From assembly GCF_036924525.1 (NCBI RefSeq), contig NZ_JAZHRU010000001.1:2199001-2263000 (forward strand): a stretch of DNA of 64,000 nucleotides, in the 5' to 3' direction. Within the stretch, counting starts at the first letter, position 1. Each line of letters starts with the position of its first letter. A model generated the notes under the pieces. That model saw only the letters and a list, made by a program, of their open reading frames with translations, did not search any database and had not been told where the DNA came from. Shown piece after piece: positions 41,947 through 50,794 of the stretch. Origin of the DNA: Bradyrhizobium sp. AZCC 1719 (GTDB taxonomy: Bacteria > Pseudomonadota > Alphaproteobacteria > Rhizobiales > Xanthobacteraceae). The position numbers and the translations under genes are program-made.

Positions 41947-42972
41947 ATGAAATTTTTCAAAACACTCGGTGCTACCGGCCCGATCGCTACATCGCTGGTA
42001 GCCCTGGCTTGCGCGTCGAGCCTGTCCACGTCAGCGTCCGCCCAGACCAAGACCATCACCATTGACGGTTCGAGCACCGTGTTCCCGGTTTCCGAAGCAG
42101 TCGCCGAGGAGTTCCAGAAACAGAAGAAGAACGAGGTGCGCGTGACCGTCGGTATTTCCGGTACCGGTGGTGGGTTCAAGAAATTCTGCCGTGGCGAAAC
42201 CGATATTTCCAACGGATCGCGGCCGATCCTGCGCCAGGAAATGGACGAGTGCGCCAAGAATGGCGTCAAGTTCATTGAAATGCCGATCGCCTTTGATGCG
42301 CTCACTGTGGCGGTCAGCCCAAAGAACAAGACCCTCGAATGCGTCAAGGTTGCCGAGCTGAAGAAGATGTGGGAACCCGCCGCCCAGGGCAAGGTCATGA
42401 ACTTCAGCGACGTCAATCCGGCATGGCCGAACAAGAAGATGACGCTGTTCGGCGCGGGCGCCGATTCCGGCACCTTCGACTATTTCACCGAAGCCGTGAA
42501 CGGCAAGGCCAAGGCTACCCGCGCCGACTTCACCGCCAGCGAAGACGATAACGTTCTGGTAACGGGCATCGAGCGTGACGAGAATGCGCTCGGCTACATC
42601 CCGTTCGCCTATTACGAGCCGCACAAGGACAAGCTGAAGGCGCTGGGTATTGATGAAGGCAAGGGCAAGGGCTGCGTGAAGCCGTCGCTCGAAGCGGTTA
42701 CCGCCGGCACCTACAATCCGCTCGCGCGTCCGCTCTTCATCTATGTCAGCACTAAGGCCGCCGATAAGCCCGAGGTGAAGGACTATGTCGAGTTCCTGAT
42801 GACCAAGGGCCCGGCGCTGGTGAAGGAAGTGAAGTATCTGCCGCTTCCGCCCGCCGCCTATGCGACGGCTCACAAGCATTTCAAGGAAGGTCGGGTAGGC
42901 ACCGTGTTCGGGGGTGTTCCCGAAGTTGGTGTCTCGATCGATGACCTGATGAAGCGTGACGCGAAGACCTGA
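41947..42972 (+). CDS. Phosphate-binding protein, SphX/PstS type (copy 2)
   Basis: A 341-residue periplasmic binding protein of a different subfamily from copy 1. Signal peptide residues 1-33 end at ASA-QT; the mature start ITIDGSSTVFPVSEAVAEEF and GISGTGGGFKKFCRGETDISNGSRP are typical of the TIGR02136/SphX phosphate-binding group often found with arsenic genes. ATG 41947 is chosen because GGAG lies 6 bases before it; 41935 is an in-frame alternative overlapping that site. Preceded by a Pho box and followed by pstCAB, it is the main binding protein of this operon. It may differ in phosphate/arsenate selectivity, which is speculation. Confidence 0.9.
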   Translation: MKFFKTLGATGPIATSLVALACASSLSTSASAQTKTITIDGSSTVFPVSEAVAEEFQKQKKNEVRVTVGISGTGGGFKKFCRGETDISNGSRPILRQEMDECAKNGVKFIEMPIAFDALTVAVSPKNKTLECVKVAELKKMWEPAAQGKVMNFSDVNPAWPNKKMTLFGAGADSGTFDYFTEAVNGKAKATRADFTASEDDNVLVTGIERDENALGYIPFAYYEPHKDKLKALGIDEGKGKGCVKPSLEAVTAGTYNPLARPLFIYVSTKAADKPEVKDYVEFLMTKGPALVKEVKYLPLPPAAYATAHKHFKEGRVGTVFGGVPEVGVSIDDLMKRDAKT

Positions 42973-42992
42973 TCGAACGCAGTGAGCACTAA

Positions 42993-43018
42993 GCCGGAGA
43001 AGCAATGGCTTCTCCGGC
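42993..43018 (+). terminator. Intercistronic hairpin between pstS copy 2 and pstC
   Basis: GCCGGAGAAGC-AATG-GCTTCTCCGGC is a perfect 11-bp stem with an AATG loop and no T-tract. It is probably an mRNA-stabilising or partial-termination stem that raises binding-protein over permease levels. Confidence 0.6.
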
Positions 43019-43048
43019 GCCGTCTGATACGAGCTGGTGGGGGATATT

Positions 43049-43957
43049 ATGGCGTCAGCGTTAACTGTCGGGGAGCGCCGCAGGCAACGATTGCGCGAGC
43101 GGGCGATTGAATTCGTTCTTCTTGCCGCTGCCGCGTCCTCAGTCTTTGTGACGCTCTCTATCGTCGGCGTCCTCATCTTTGAATCGATAGGCTTCTTCAG
43201 GTCTGTACCGATCACGGAGTTCCTGTTCGGGACGGTATGGACGCCGCTGTTCGCAAATCCTCGATACGGTATTCTTCCTCTTCTTGGCGGCACGCTTTTG
43301 AGCACCGTGGTTGCGCTGCTATTCGTTGCGCCAATCGGGCTCATAACGGCCATCTATCTGAGTGAATTCGCGTCACCCAGAACCCGTGAAATCATCAAGC
43401 CGATCCTGGAGCTGCTGAGCGGCGTGCCGACGGTGGTGTATGGCTTTTTTGCCCTCTTGTTCATGACGCCGTTTCTGCAGACCTTTGTGCCGGACTTGCC
43501 GGGCTTCAACATCTTGAGTGCGGGCATTGTCATCGGCATCATGATCATCCCGTACGTCGCTTCGCTGTCGGAAGACGCCATGCGCGCTGTTCCGAACAAC
43601 CTTCGCGACGGTTCGCTGGCGATGGGAGCGACGAGGCTGGAGACCGCCGTCAAGGTCGTGCTTCCTGCTGCGACCTCGGGCGTGGCGGCCGCCTTTATTC
43701 TCGGGATCTCGCGTGCCGTCGGCGAAACGATGATCGTCGCGATCGCTGCCGGGCAGCAACCAAATCTCACGATCGATCCGCGCGAGCCCGCCGCGACAAT
43801 CACAGCGTATATCGTTCAAGTCGCCCTTGGTGACCTGCCGCACGGCAGCCTCGCCTATCAGACGATTTTTGCGACCGGGCTGGCGCTCCTGCTGCTCACC
43901 CTCGTCTTCAACATCGCCGGCTTCTGGCTCCGCCACAAATTCCGTGAGGTCTACTGA
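43049..43957 (+). CDS. pstC: Phosphate ABC transporter permease PstC
   Basis: A 302-residue membrane protein with about six helices. The coupling loop LSEDAMRAVPNNLRDGSLAMGATRLET and the segment GISRAVGETMIVAIAAG are conserved in PstC/PstA. The ATG at 43049 has GGGGGA 5 bases upstream; a GTG at 43037 is in frame but less likely. It ends by overlapping the pstA start by one base. The base composition looks less GC-rich than in phoU/phoB, which fits joint acquisition with pstS copy 2. Confidence 0.9.
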   Translation: MASALTVGERRRQRLRERAIEFVLLAAAASSVFVTLSIVGVLIFESIGFFRSVPITEFLFGTVWTPLFANPRYGILPLLGGTLLSTVVALLFVAPIGLITAIYLSEFASPRTREIIKPILELLSGVPTVVYGFFALLFMTPFLQTFVPDLPGFNILSAGIVIGIMIIPYVASLSEDAMRAVPNNLRDGSLAMGATRLETAVKVVLPAATSGVAAAFILGISRAVGETMIVAIAAGQQPNLTIDPREPAATITAYIVQVALGDLPHGSLAYQTIFATGLALLLLTLVFNIAGFWLRHKFREVY

Positions 43958-44916
43958 TGTCCATTGCATCGACCATGACCGACGAAACGGTGCCGAGCCA
44001 GGCAGTCGACAACGAGTTTATCGATCGCCTCAAGCGTCGCCGGAGGAACGAAATAATATTCATTTGTTTCGGACTCGCGGCGACATCCATCGGATTGATT
44101 GCTCTGGCGGCGCTGATGGTCGACCTGGCGGTTTCCGGCTATCCGCGGCTGACGGCTGAATTCTTCACCAATTTTCCGTCCCGGCGCGCCGGCCAGGCAG
44201 GAATCCTGTCAGCTTGGGTCGGATCGCTTCTGGTGATTTCGGTTACTGCCTTTATCGGCGTTCCTCTCGGTGTGGCCGCAGGCATCTATCTCGAAGAGTA
44301 TGCACCCAAAAACATCTGGACAAACATCATCGAAATCAACGTCAGCAATCTTGCGGGCGTTCCGTCCATTGTTTTCGGCCTTCTGGCACTTGGACTCTTC
44401 GTCTATGGCTTCGGCACGGGACGCAGCATATTTACGGCGGGCCTCACACTGGCTTTGCTGATCCTGCCCATCATCATCGTTGCCACCCGTGAATCGATCC
44501 GGGCCGTGCCATGGAGCTTGCGCGAGGCGGCGTACGGGATTGGTGCAACGAAGTGGCAAGTCACCCAGGATCACGTCTTGCCGGCGGCAATTCCGGGCGT
44601 CCTGACCGGCGTCATCATCGGTATTTCGCGCGCGCTCGGCGAGACCGCGCCGCTGGTCACTATCGGCGCTCTTTCATTCATCGCGTTCTTGCCGCCGGCC
44701 CCGATCAACGGTGAGTTTCCCTTCGTATCATTTGCCTGGTTGTTCGAAGGCTTCACCGTCCTGCCGATTCAGGCGTTCAATTGGGTGTCGCGTCCGGGCG
44801 CTGATTTCCATTCAAACGCGGCCGCCGCGGGCCTCGTTTTGATGGCGATCACGCTTATTTTGAATGGGGTCGCCATCTACTTCCGCTACCGGCTCCGAAA
44901 GAAACTGCAATGGTAA
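43957..44916 (+). CDS. pstA: Phosphate ABC transporter permease PstA
   Basis: A 319-residue membrane protein with a cytoplasmic N-terminus of about 35 residues containing LKRRRRNEI and roughly six helices. The coupling loop [26 protein letters not shown] and [18 protein letters not shown] identify it as PstA. It starts inside the pstC stop codon (ATG shares the A of TGA). Together with PstC it forms the phosphate channel. Confidence 0.92.
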   Translation: MSIASTMTDETVPSQAVDNEFIDRLKRRRRNEIIFICFGLAATSIGLIALAALMVDLAVSGYPRLTAEFFTNFPSRRAGQAGILSAWVGSLLVISVTAFIGVPLGVAAGIYLEEYAPKNIWTNIIEINVSNLAGVPSIVFGLLALGLFVYGFGTGRSIFTAGLTLALLILPIIIVATRESIRAVPWSLREAAYGIGATKWQVTQDHVLPAAIPGVLTGVIIGISRALGETAPLVTIGALSFIAFLPPAPINGEFPFVSFAWLFEGFTVLPIQAFNWVSRPGADFHSNAAAAGLVLMAITLILNGVAIYFRYRLRKKLQW

Positions 44917-44965
44917 AACTCGATTGGCGCGCGCGTCCGGCAAATCCAGAGTTACGGAGTTTTCA

Positions 44966-45790
44966 ATGAATACCCATAGCGCTTCAGCCATGTCGTCGGT
45001 GACGATTCCCGTATCCGGCGAAATGCCGGTGGGTCGGTCGAAAATCACCGCAAAGAACGTCAACGTTCATTATGGAGAGAAGCAGGCGCTCTTCGACGTT
45101 ACGGTGAACATTCCGGAGAAATCCGTCACTTCGTTCATTGGCCCGTCGGGCTGCGGCAAATCGACGTTCTTGCGCTGCCTCAATCGAATGAACGATACTA
45201 TCCTGACATGCCGCGTTACCGGCGACATCGAGATCGACAATACGAACATTTACGAGCGCGGGCTCGACGTGGTCCAGCTTCGTGCTCGCGTGGGCATGGT
45301 GTTCCAGAAACCCAACCCGTTTCCTAAATCAATCTACGATAATATTGCTTATGGACCTCGCATTCACGGGCTGGCGCGCAGTAAGAGCGACCTCGATCAC
45401 ATCGTTGAAACCAGTCTGAAGAGGGCGGGGCTTTTTGAGGAAGTGAAGGATCGGCTCCATGAAGCTGGCACCGGACTGTCGGGCGGCCAACAGCAGCGGT
45501 TGTGCATCGCTCGGGCCATTGCTGTCGGTCCGGAAGTCATTCTCATGGATGAGCCTTGCTCCGCGCTTGATCCGATCGCGACCGCTCGCATCGAGGAACT
45601 GATCGACGACCTGAAGGAAAACTTCACGATCATCATCGTCACTCACTCGATGCAGCAGGCCGCGCGCGTCTCGCAACGCACGGCGTTCTTTCATCTCGGC
45701 GTTCTGGTGGAAGAGGGTGTAACGCAGACGATCTTTACCAATCCGCGCGACAAGCGCACCCAGGACTACATCACGGGCCGGTTCGGCTAA
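44966..45790 (+). CDS. pstB: Phosphate ABC transporter ATP-binding protein PstB
   Basis: A 274-residue ATPase. It has Walker [20 protein letters not shown] (the N-R-M-N-D run is a PstB hallmark), [16 protein letters not shown], the signature [14 protein letters not shown], Walker [16 protein letters not shown] and the H-loop [17 protein letters not shown] lies 6 bases before the chosen ATG; the frame is open upstream through the pstA end. It energises phosphate import and is thought to convey transporter status, with PhoU, to PhoR. Confidence 0.95.
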   Translation: MNTHSASAMSSVTIPVSGEMPVGRSKITAKNVNVHYGEKQALFDVTVNIPEKSVTSFIGPSGCGKSTFLRCLNRMNDTILTCRVTGDIEIDNTNIYERGLDVVQLRARVGMVFQKPNPFPKSIYDNIAYGPRIHGLARSKSDLDHIVETSLKRAGLFEEVKDRLHEAGTGLSGGQQQRLCIARAIAVGPEVILMDEPCSALDPIATARIEELIDDLKENFTIIIVTHSMQQAARVSQRTAFFHLGVLVEEGVTQTIFTNPRDKRTQDYITGRFG

Positions 45791-45801
45791 GGAGAACAAG
45801 G

Positions 45802-46518
45802 ATGGCGTCTGAACACACGGCCAAGGCATTCGACAGCGACCTCCAGGAATTGACTCGTCTGGTCGCCGAGATGGGCGGCCTGGCCGAGCGCATGATCACC
45901 GAATCCGTCGACGCGCTGGTCCGCCGCGACGTCGCGCTCGGCAAACGCGTCGTCGCCAACGACCTCGAGGTCGATCGTCTACAGCATCTGATCGAGGAGC
46001 GCGCGGTGCTGACCATCGCCCGCCGCCAGCCAATGGCGATCGATCTGCGCGAGATCGTCGGCGCGATGCGGGTTGCCACCGATCTGGAGCGGATCGGCGA
46101 CCTCGCCAAGAACATGGGCAAGCGGGTCGCGGCGCTGGAGAACGATTTCCAGCCGCTGAAACTGATGCGCGGCCTCGAGCACATGACCGATCTGGTGCAG
46201 TCGCAGGTCAAGTCGGTGCTGGACGCCTATGCCGCGCACGATCTGCCGGCGGCGATGGCGGTGTGGAAGGGCGACGAGGAAGTCGACGCCATCTGCACCT
46301 CGCTGTTCCGCGAGCTCCTCACCTACATGATGGAGGATCCGCGCAACATCTCGTTCTGTATTCATTTGATGTTCTGCGCCAAGAATATCGAGCGGATCGG
46401 CGACCACGCCACCAACATCGCCGAAACCGTGTTCTACATGATCGAGGGACAGCAGATGCTCGACAAGCGCCCGAAGGGCGACATGACGACGTTTGCCACC
46501 ACGGTGCCGAATACCTGA
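45802..46518 (+). CDS. phoU: Phosphate signalling protein PhoU
   Basis: A 238-residue all-helical protein with two PhoU three-helix repeats. Each carries the E/DxxxD-type metal sequence: ARRQPMAIDLREIVGAMRVATDLERIGD in parts in repeat 1 and CAKNIERIGDHATNIAE in repeat 2. AAGGAG lies shortly before the ATG, 11 bases after pstB. PhoU keeps PhoR in the off state when phosphate is plentiful. High GC and gene order with phoB look native. Confidence 0.95.
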   Translation: MASEHTAKAFDSDLQELTRLVAEMGGLAERMITESVDALVRRDVALGKRVVANDLEVDRLQHLIEERAVLTIARRQPMAIDLREIVGAMRVATDLERIGDLAKNMGKRVAALENDFQPLKLMRGLEHMTDLVQSQVKSVLDAYAAHDLPAAMAVWKGDEEVDAICTSLFRELLTYMMEDPRNISFCIHLMFCAKNIERIGDHATNIAETVFYMIEGQQMLDKRPKGDMTTFATTVPNT

Positions 46519-46591
46519 CAAAGCGTTTTCAGGCGAAGTGGAGACCGGTTCGCGTGAAGATAACGCGTCAAACAGAAGAGGCTGATGCAAG

Positions 46592-47296
46592 ATGAGCGCG
46601 CGCATAATGGTGGTCGAGGACGAGGAAGCGCTGACCACGTTGTTGCGCTACAACCTCGACGCCGAAGGTTATGATGTCGAAACCGTCGCCCGCGGCGACG
46701 ATGCGGATACGCGGCTGAAGGAGCGCGTGCCCGATCTCGTCGTGCTCGACTGGATGCTGCCGGGGCTCTCCGGCATCGAGCTGTGCCGCCGCTTGAGGGC
46801 GCGCCCTGAAACCAAGCAATTGCCGATCATCATGCTGACCGCGCGCGGCGAGGAGAGCGAGCGGGTGCGCGGGCTTGCGACCGGCGCCGACGATTACATC
46901 GTCAAGCCGTTCTCGGTGCCGGAACTTTTGGCGCGGGTGAAGGGCCTGCTGCGCCGTGCGAGCCCCGAGCGGCTCGCCACCGTGCTGACCTATGGCGACA
47001 TCGAACTCGACCGCGAAAAGCGCCGCGTCGCGCGCTCGGGCCGCCAGATCGATCTCGGTCCGACCGAGTATCGCCTGCTGGAATTTTTCCTCGAGCATCC
47101 CGGCCGCGTCTTCAGCCGCGAGCAGTTGCTCGACAGTGTCTGGGGCCGCGACATCTATATCGACGAGCGCACCGTCGACGTCCACATCGGCCGCCTGCGC
47201 AAACTGCTCAACCCCGGCCGCGAGCAGGATCCGATCCGCACCGTCCGCGGCGCCGGTTACGCGCTGGATGATCGGTTTGCGAAAGTGGAGCCGTAA
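46592..47296 (+). CDS. phoB: Phosphate regulon response regulator PhoB
   Basis: A 234-residue OmpR-type regulator. The receiver domain has the acidic pair VVEDEE, phospho-acceptor Asp53 (VVLDWMLPG), Thr in MLTARGEE and Lys in IVKPFSVPEL. The C-terminal winged helix has PTEYRLLEFFLEHPGRVFSREQLL in parts and TVDVHIGRLRKLL. It binds Pho boxes; one lies before pstS copy 2. phoR, its kinase, is 9.3 kb upstream because of the insertion, instead of in the usual compact phoR-pst-phoU-phoB order. Confidence 0.95.
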   Translation: MSARIMVVEDEEALTTLLRYNLDAEGYDVETVARGDDADTRLKERVPDLVVLDWMLPGLSGIELCRRLRARPETKQLPIIMLTARGEESERVRGLATGADDYIVKPFSVPELLARVKGLLRRASPERLATVLTYGDIELDREKRRVARSGRQIDLGPTEYRLLEFFLEHPGRVFSREQLLDSVWGRDIYIDERTVDVHIGRLRKLLNPGREQDPIRTVRGAGYALDDRFAKVEP

Positions 47297-47326
47297 GGTT
47301 TCGCTGTTATCTCGGCGCATTCGGCT

Positions 47327-47459
47327 GTCGTCCCCGCGAACGCGGGGACCCATAACCACCGATGCTGATTGTTGAGAAACGCTGGAGCTCCAGCGAAGCA
47401 TAACCACGCACACCCGTGGTTATGGGTCCCTGCGTTCGCATGCGTTCGCAGGGACGACA
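47327..47459. repeat. Palindromic intergenic repeat, family A (copy 3)
   Basis: Starts TGTCGTCCCCGCGAACGCGG and ends GGGACGACA, with CCCATAACCACCG and GTGGTTATGGGTCCCTGCG inside. A direct repeat TGCGTTCGCA occurs twice in a row near its end. It separates phoB from the converging gcrA. Confidence 0.75.
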
Positions 47460-47475
47460 TCTGTGAGCGCGCCCC

Positions 47476-47985
47476 TTACCTCGTTTGCTTCGGCTGCTGC
47501 CTCCGCCGATCGGCGGCGGGCTGGTAGGCGATGCGCGAGTGGTGGGCGCAATAGGGCAGGCCGGTGAGCGCCTTGCCGCCGCAGAAGAAGAATTCCGGGC
47601 TCGAGGGATCGCCGACCGGCCAGTGGCAGGTGGCCTCGTTCAGTTCGAGCAGCGACAGCCGCTGGCTCATCGGCACGACGTTGTCGAAGGCGATCGGATC
47701 CGGCTCCATCTCGACTTCGAAGGCGTGTGCCAGCGCGGTGTTGCCGCGCGAGACCGGGCGCGACACCCGCATCATCGGCTGGGCGGGGCGTGCCTTGCGC
47801 TGCCGCGGGGCGGCCGAGGAGGGGCTCTTGGCACGGCCGGAAAGGCCCAGCCGGTGCACTTTGCCGATCACGGCGTTTCGCGTCACATTTCCGAGTTCCG
47901 CGGCGATCTGGCTCGCCGACAATCCGGCTTCCCAGAGCTTCTTAAGCTGTTCGACGCGATCGTCGGACCAGGTCAAAACGGTCAT
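47476..47985 (-). CDS. gcrA: Cell-cycle regulator GcrA
   Basis: A 169-residue GcrA. The N-terminal helix-turn-helix is strongly conserved (LTWSDDRVEQLKKLWEAGLSASQIAAELG in parts, then TRNAVIGKVHRLGLSGR). A variable Pro/Arg linker follows. The C-terminal domain has ATCHWPVGDP and FFFCGGKALTGLPYCAHHSRIAY, whose Cys/His residues may hold a metal. GcrA binds the housekeeping sigma factor and activates promoters with methylated GANTC sites. Two GANTC sequences (48034-48038 and 48065-48069) lie just upstream of its own start. Confidence 0.95.
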   Translation of the reverse strand: MTVLTWSDDRVEQLKKLWEAGLSASQIAAELGNVTRNAVIGKVHRLGLSGRAKSPSSAAPRQRKARPAQPMMRVSRPVSRGNTALAHAFEVEMEPDPIAFDNVVPMSQRLSLLELNEATCHWPVGDPSSPEFFFCGGKALTGLPYCAHHSRIAYQPAADRRRQQPKQTR

Positions 47986-48328
47986 CGTAATCTTCCCTTC
48001 GCATCGCGCCGGCCAATCGGGGGCAGCGCCGGCGAGTCAATCGTCTCAAAAATCCCTGCGGTCAGAATCCCTTAGCCCTCGCCGGACGCGCTAACCGCGC
48101 CGAACGTTTACGCCTGCACAAAAAGGACTCTAAGGGATCAGAACTGCCGCACGAGATGTCGTACCCGACAGCCCAAACGCTACAATATGGCGTGACTCGG
48201 GCGCAAGAGTCCGGGCCCGAACGTCCACATGTTCTGACAATCTAGGCATTTCACTGCGTGTTTTCCACCACACCGCAATCTTACGGATTTCAGCATCTTG
48301 CACTGCAGGAAAGGCCGTTCCGTGCGTG

Positions 48329-48356
48329 TTGACAGCGCTCCCCACCCACATAGAAT
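48329..48356 (+). promoter_or_regulatory. Sigma-70 promoter of the argD-argF transcript
   Basis: Perfect TTGACA (48329-48334) and TAGAAT (48351-48356) are separated by 16 bases, the best sigma-70 promoter I see in the window. The implied start near 48363 gives a leader of about 120 bases that begins with a hairpin. Confidence 0.7.
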
Positions 48357-48363
48357 GCCTCTC

Positions 48364-48398
48364 ACGTGCCGCCCTTAAGAGGCGGCACGTTTCGTTTT
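48364..48398 (+). terminator. Hairpin with T-rich tail at the 5' end of the argD leader
   Basis: ACGTGCCGCC-CTTAAGA-GGCGGCACGT is a perfect 10-bp stem followed by TTCGTTTT. It falls right after the promoter, so it could act as an attenuator, a 5' stabilising stem, or the end of a very short RNA. No leader peptide rich in Arg codons is evident. Confidence 0.5.
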
Positions 48399-48481
48399 CG
48401 CAAGACCGGCTGTTGCCGCGTTCGCGCCAATGCACGCCCGCGGCAGGTCTCAAAGGCAGGTCTCAAACCTCAGTGATTGCC

Positions 48482-49690
48482 ATGACCAATAGCGCCACGT
48501 CGCATCTGCTCCCCGTCTTCGCCAGGGTCGATCTCGGCTTCGAACGCGGCGAGGGCTGCTGGCTGACGGCCACCAATGGCGAGCGCTATTTGGACTTCAC
48601 CTCGGGCGTCGCGGTGAATGCGCTCGGTCACTGCCATCCGCACCTGATCGCGGCGCTGCAGGAACAGTCGACGAAACTCTGGCACATGTCGAACCTGTTC
48701 AAGTCGCCGGATGGCGAGAAGCTCGCCGCGCGGCTCTGCGAGCAGAGCTTTGCCGACCTCGTGTTCTTCTGCAATTCCGGTGCGGAGGCGATGGAAGGCG
48801 TGATCAAGGTCGTGCGCCGCTATCAATTCTCCAAGGGCCATCCTGAACGCTATCGCCTCGTCACCTTCGAGGGCGCCTTCCACGGCCGCACCCTGGGCAC
48901 GCTCGCAGCAACCGGCTCCGCCAAATATCTCGAAGGCTTTGGGCCGCCGATGGACGGTTTCGACCAGGTGCCGCATGGCGATCTCGAAGCGGTCAAGAAA
49001 GCGATCGGCCCGCAGACCGCGGGCATCCTGATCGAGCCGGTGCAGGGCGAGGGCGGCGTGCGCTCCGCGCCGCAGTCTTTCTTCAAGGCGCTGCGCCAGC
49101 TCTGCGACGAGAAGGGCCTGCTGCTCGCGTTCGACGAGGTGCAGACCGGCATGGGCCGCACCGGCGATCTGTTCGCCTATAAGCGCGTCGGCGTGACACC
49201 GGATGTGATGTCGCTGGCCAAAGCGTTGGGCGGCGGTTTCCCGATCGGCGCGGTGCTGGCGACGTCGGAAGCAGCAAGCGGCATGACGCCGGGCTCGCAC
49301 GGCTCGACCTTCGGCGGCAATCCGCTGGCGATCGCAGCGGCGAATGCGGTGCTCGATGTGATGCTGAAGCCCGGCTTCTTCGATCACGTGCAGAAGATGT
49401 CGCTGCTGTTGAAACAGAAACTGGCCTCCGTCGTCGACCGCTATCCCGCCGTGCTGTCGGAAGTGCGCGGCGAGGGGCTTCTGGTCGGCGTCAAGGCCGT
49501 GGTGCCGTCGGGCGATCTCGTCAACGCGTTGCGCGACGAGAAATTGCTCACGGTGGGCGCCGGCGACAATGTGGTGCGGTTCCTGGCGCCGCTGATCGTC
49601 ACCGAGGCCGAGATCGAGGAATCCGTGCAAAGGCTGGAGCGCGCCTGTGTCGCGCTGTCCGCTGGCCAGTTGAAGAAGGCGGCGGGATGA
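48482..49690 (+). CDS. argD: Acetylornithine aminotransferase
   Basis: A 402-residue class III PLP aminotransferase. The blocks [56 protein letters not shown] and [16 protein letters not shown] lead to the PLP lysine, about residue 247, in [14 protein letters not shown]. It transfers the amino group from glutamate to N-acetylglutamate semialdehyde in arginine synthesis and may also act in lysine synthesis. The frame is open for 52 codons upstream through the leader hairpin; the start at 48482 gives the normal family N-terminus. It overlaps argF by 4 bases. Confidence 0.94.
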   Translation: MTNSATSHLLPVFARVDLGFERGEGCWLTATNGERYLDFTSGVAVNALGHCHPHLIAALQEQSTKLWHMSNLFKSPDGEKLAARLCEQSFADLVFFCNSGAEAMEGVIKVVRRYQFSKGHPERYRLVTFEGAFHGRTLGTLAATGSAKYLEGFGPPMDGFDQVPHGDLEAVKKAIGPQTAGILIEPVQGEGGVRSAPQSFFKALRQLCDEKGLLLAFDEVQTGMGRTGDLFAYKRVGVTPDVMSLAKALGGGFPIGAVLATSEAASGMTPGSHGSTFGGNPLAIAAANAVLDVMLKPGFFDHVQKMSLLLKQKLASVVDRYPAVLSEVRGEGLLVGVKAVVPSGDLVNALRDEKLLTVGAGDNVVRFLAPLIVTEAEIEESVQRLERACVALSAGQLKKAAG

Positions 49691-50616
49691 TGAGCAAGTC
49701 CGTCCGTCACTTCCTCGACATCAACGAACTGCCGTTGGATGAATTGCGCAGCATGTTGGCGTTAAGCGCCACCATGAAGGCGAAGCTGAAAGCGCATGAG
49801 AAGGGCAAGAAGCCGCTCGAAGGCAAGACGCTGGCGATGATCTTCGAACGTCCCTCGACCCGCACGCGGGTGTCGTTCGACGTCGGCATGCGCCAGCTCG
49901 GCGGCGAATCCATCATGCTGACCGGTGCCGAGATGCAACTCGGCCGCGGCGAGACCATCGCCGACACCGCGCGCGTGTTGTCGCGCTATGTCGATGCGAT
50001 CATGATCCGTATCCTCAATCACGACGCGCTCTTGGAATTGGCCGCGCACGCCACCGTGCCCGTGATCAACGGTCTGACGCGGCGCTCGCATCCCTGCCAG
50101 GTGATGGCCGACCTGATGACCTTCGAGGAGCATCGCGGGCCGATCGAGGGCAGGACCGTGGCCTGGACCGGCGACGACAACAACGTGCTGGCCTCCTGGG
50201 CGCATGCAGCCGAGCGTTTCAAGTTCAAGCTCAATGTCGCAACCCCGCCGCAGCTTGCGCCGAACAAGGCGATGAAGGACTGGATCAAGGCGACGCAGGC
50301 GCCGATCGTGCTCGGCACCGATCCCGAAGCTGCCGTGCGCGGCGCCGATTGCGTCGTTACCGATACCTGGGTGTCGATGGGCGACAAGGACGGCGAACAC
50401 CGCCACAATGTTCTGAAGCCTTATCAGGTCAATGCGAAGCTGATGTCGCTGGCCAAGCCTGACGCGATCTTCATGCACTGCCTGCCCGCCCATCGCGGCG
50501 AGGAAGTCACCGATGAAGTAATCGACGGCGCGCAATCGGTCGTGTTCGACGAAGCCGAAAACCGCCTGCACGCGCAAAAGGGCATTCTGGCCTGGTGTTT
50601 TGACGCGGCAGGGTAG
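49687..50616 (+). CDS. argF: Ornithine carbamoyltransferase
   Basis: A 309-residue anabolic OTCase. It has the carbamoyl-phosphate motif [12 protein letters not shown], the HPCQVMADL block, and the ornithine loop [13 protein letters not shown] near the C-terminus. It makes citrulline from ornithine and carbamoyl phosphate. The first ATG overlaps the argD stop (ATGATG; the second ATG at 49690 is equally possible), giving translational coupling in an argD-argF operon, a common alphaproteobacterial pair. Confidence 0.95.
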   Translation: MMSKSVRHFLDINELPLDELRSMLALSATMKAKLKAHEKGKKPLEGKTLAMIFERPSTRTRVSFDVGMRQLGGESIMLTGAEMQLGRGETIADTARVLSRYVDAIMIRILNHDALLELAAHATVPVINGLTRRSHPCQVMADLMTFEEHRGPIEGRTVAWTGDDNNVLASWAHAAERFKFKLNVATPPQLAPNKAMKDWIKATQAPIVLGTDPEAAVRGADCVVTDTWVSMGDKDGEHRHNVLKPYQVNAKLMSLAKPDAIFMHCLPAHRGEEVTDEVIDGAQSVVFDEAENRLHAQKGILAWCFDAAG

Positions 50617-50629
50617 CTATCTCCGCTTG

Positions 50630-50753
50630 CGTTCCCCGGACGCTGCGCAGCGCGCAAGCGATGCGCTGCAGAGCCGGGGCCCATGTCGCATACATGAATA
50701 GGTCCCGGTTCTGCGGAGCAGCGTTGCACGCTGCGCCGCGCCCGGGACACGAG
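50630..50753. repeat. Palindromic intergenic repeat, family C (copy 2)
   Basis: Starts GCGTTCCCCGGACGCTGCGC and ends GCGCCCGGGACACGAG, with GAGCCGGGGCCCAT and AATAGGTCCCGGTTCTGCGG inside. It matches copy 1 at 26181-26306 and lies between argF and hslO. Confidence 0.75.
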
Positions 50754-50794
50754 CCCCCTTTCGCTTTGCTCCTTCCGACCCCAGATAGAGCGCC

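Larger units (their letters stand above)
47986..48481. other. Divergent intergenic region between gcrA and argD
   Basis: The 496 bases hold no credible gene. They contain two GANTC motifs near gcrA (48034, 48065) and, near argD, a good sigma-70 promoter and a strong hairpin listed separately. ORFs on either strand here have no recognisable protein features. Confidence 0.6.
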
